The position numbers were made by a program, and so were the translations under genes. Source: an uncultured Bacteroidales bacterium (GTDB taxonomy: Bacteria > Bacteroidota > Bacteroidia > Bacteroidales > Muribaculaceae). Taken from it: DNA of 5,879 nt. Location: contig URNY01000151.1 of the NCBI GenBank assembly GCA_900549375.1, positions 1-5,879 of the forward strand, read 5' to 3'. This document shows, piece by piece, positions 5,165-5,879 of this stretch (the stretch's first letter is position 1; each line of letters begins with the position of its first letter). Under the pieces are notes generated by a model. The model saw only the letters and a program-made list of their open reading frames with translations, was not told where the DNA came from and ran no database searches.

Positions 5165-5879
5165 CTGTATAGTTTAAAACCGTAAACGTTACCTTTGTCG
5201 GAGAGCGCCATGCCGGCATAATAGCCCGATCCGAGTGCCTCCAGATCTATATTCATCACGTTTGTCTCTTTGTAATATTTCTCCATCACCTGCATCCCAG
5301 ACATGGCGTAGATTCTCATCATCCTTATACTTTCGGGGAACGTGATCTCGAAATGGCCTCCGCCGATACTCTTTACAATGGGCTTTGTCGGAGATATCAG
5401 TTCATCGAATTCAATTGCCCTTGTCGCCGCTTCCTTCCTGATGGAGCGTATGAAATTGTCATAAAACTCAAAGGGCACCTCTTCTGTGACGTCATCGAGC
5501 GTCATGTCGCGGTAATCATCGGGATCATAGAGTTTGTATTCCACAGCCCCCGGCAACATTATCTGTTTGCCTGTGCGGTCGATATTCTCCAGCCTCTCCT
5601 TATTCTCATCGTCTAACGCCTCATATTCGGGCGTGGAATAAGGTCTCGTCAGAATATCCGTGATATAACCTGGAATATTGCGCCATGCCGCGAAAGCCCT
5701 TTCAGGTATTCGCGAATCATACCGGATAAGTTCTATTTCCCGAGCATAAGTCTTAAGTAGGTCGGACTCCTCATCTGTAAGATCCTCCCGCTTGAAATTG
5801 CGTTTGAGGCTATAGGCCAATATCGGGAAAGCCTTGTTTTCAGCCGACACCACAACATACCCTCCCCTCTGATGATTGA
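5161..5879 (-). CDS. Spi-like (C10 propeptide-like) secreted protein, 5' end outside window
   Basis: The frame stays open to the right edge, so the true start lies beyond 5879. The GTG at 5853 is internal, because the in-frame codons above it complete the motif GGYVVVSAENKAFPILAYS. That motif is typical of the streptopain (SpeB) propeptide / Spi inhibitor family, in which such a domain blocks C10 cysteine proteases. A helical stretch (KTYAREIE, FAAWRNI) follows, as in these propeptides. Counting from the GTG, residues ~62-155 are acidic and unassigned. Residues ~158-230 (RIYAMSGMQV, DLEALGSGYY, final YGFKLYR) resemble a degenerate T9SS type A sorting domain. The C10 catalytic domain, with its Cys and His motifs, is absent between the two. 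It may be a stand-alone protease inhibitor or a protein that has lost its protease. A signal peptide would be expected upstream. It overlaps the downstream membrane-protein gene by 4 bp. Confidence 0.7.
   Translation of the reverse strand, partial: NHQRGGYVVVSAENKAFPILAYSLKRNFKREDLTDEESDLLKTYAREIELIRYDSRIPERAFAAWRNIPGYITDILTRPYSTPEYEALDDENKERLENIDRTGKQIMLPGAVEYKLYDPDDYRDMTLDDVTEEVPFEFYDNFIRSIRKEAATRAIEFDELISPTKPIVKSIGGGHFEITFPESIRMMRIYAMSGMQVMEKYYKETNVMNIDLEALGSGYYAGMALSDKGNVYGFKLYR

Noticed and set aside
5851..5853. GTG as start codon of the Spi-like gene
   Set aside because: The frame is open upstream to the window edge and the codons above it complete the family motif GGYVVVSA, so the GTG encodes an internal Val.
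1..5879. CRISPR arrays, tRNA genes, insertion sequences, integrase or attachment sites
   Set aside because: No regularly spaced repeats, tRNA-like cloverleaf, transposase motifs or terminal inverted repeats flanking a gene were seen; the only long inverted repeat is a closed hairpin.

Overview
The window looks like a stretch of Bacteroidota chromosome, most likely Bacteroidales and possibly Muribaculaceae-like. This rests on four signs. A TAnnTTTG-type -7 promoter box is present and clear Shine-Dalgarno sequences are absent. A transmembrane regulator of the TPR / membrane helix / LuxR-type HTH kind is encoded. Two predicted secreted proteins have C-terminal ends resembling type IX secretion (T9SS) sorting domains. 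One of them has a streptopain-propeptide (Spi)-like segment. The family is an inference; no rRNA or other strong phylogenetic marker is present.

Layout: bases 1-604 (+) are the last ~200 codons of malate dehydrogenase, a core central-carbon gene, G/C-richer than what follows. A hairpin with A and T tracts (626-655) sits between its stop and the convergent stop of the next gene and can terminate both transcripts. Bases 684-2360 (-) encode a 558-aa regulator: an N-terminal export/lipoprotein-type signal, a helical TPR-like sensor region, one membrane helix and a C-terminal DNA-binding HTH. It is divergent from a 751-aa secreted beta-rich protein of unknown function (2508-4763, +). The 147-bp divergent spacer holds a near-leaderless -7 box for the regulator, a weaker promoter candidate for the secreted gene, two tandem 11-bp direct repeats between them, and a 10-bp palindrome.

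Bases 4764-4879 separate two convergent units and hold a small hairpin and a very long near-perfect one (28 positions per arm). Beyond it, on the minus strand, is a two-gene unit with a 4-bp ATGA overlap. The upstream gene, which runs off the right edge, encodes a Spi-like protein with no C10 protease domain visible and a C-terminal sorting-like domain. The downstream gene encodes a 94-aa protein with three membrane helices.

The most interesting unit is the divergent pair. A single polypeptide that could sense in the periplasm and bind DNA in the cytoplasm faces one secreted protein, with a tandem repeat at activator-like distance from both predicted starts. The regulatory link is inferred from layout only. 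The Spi-like / three-helix pair is a second candidate system whose partner protease, if any, would lie beyond the right edge.
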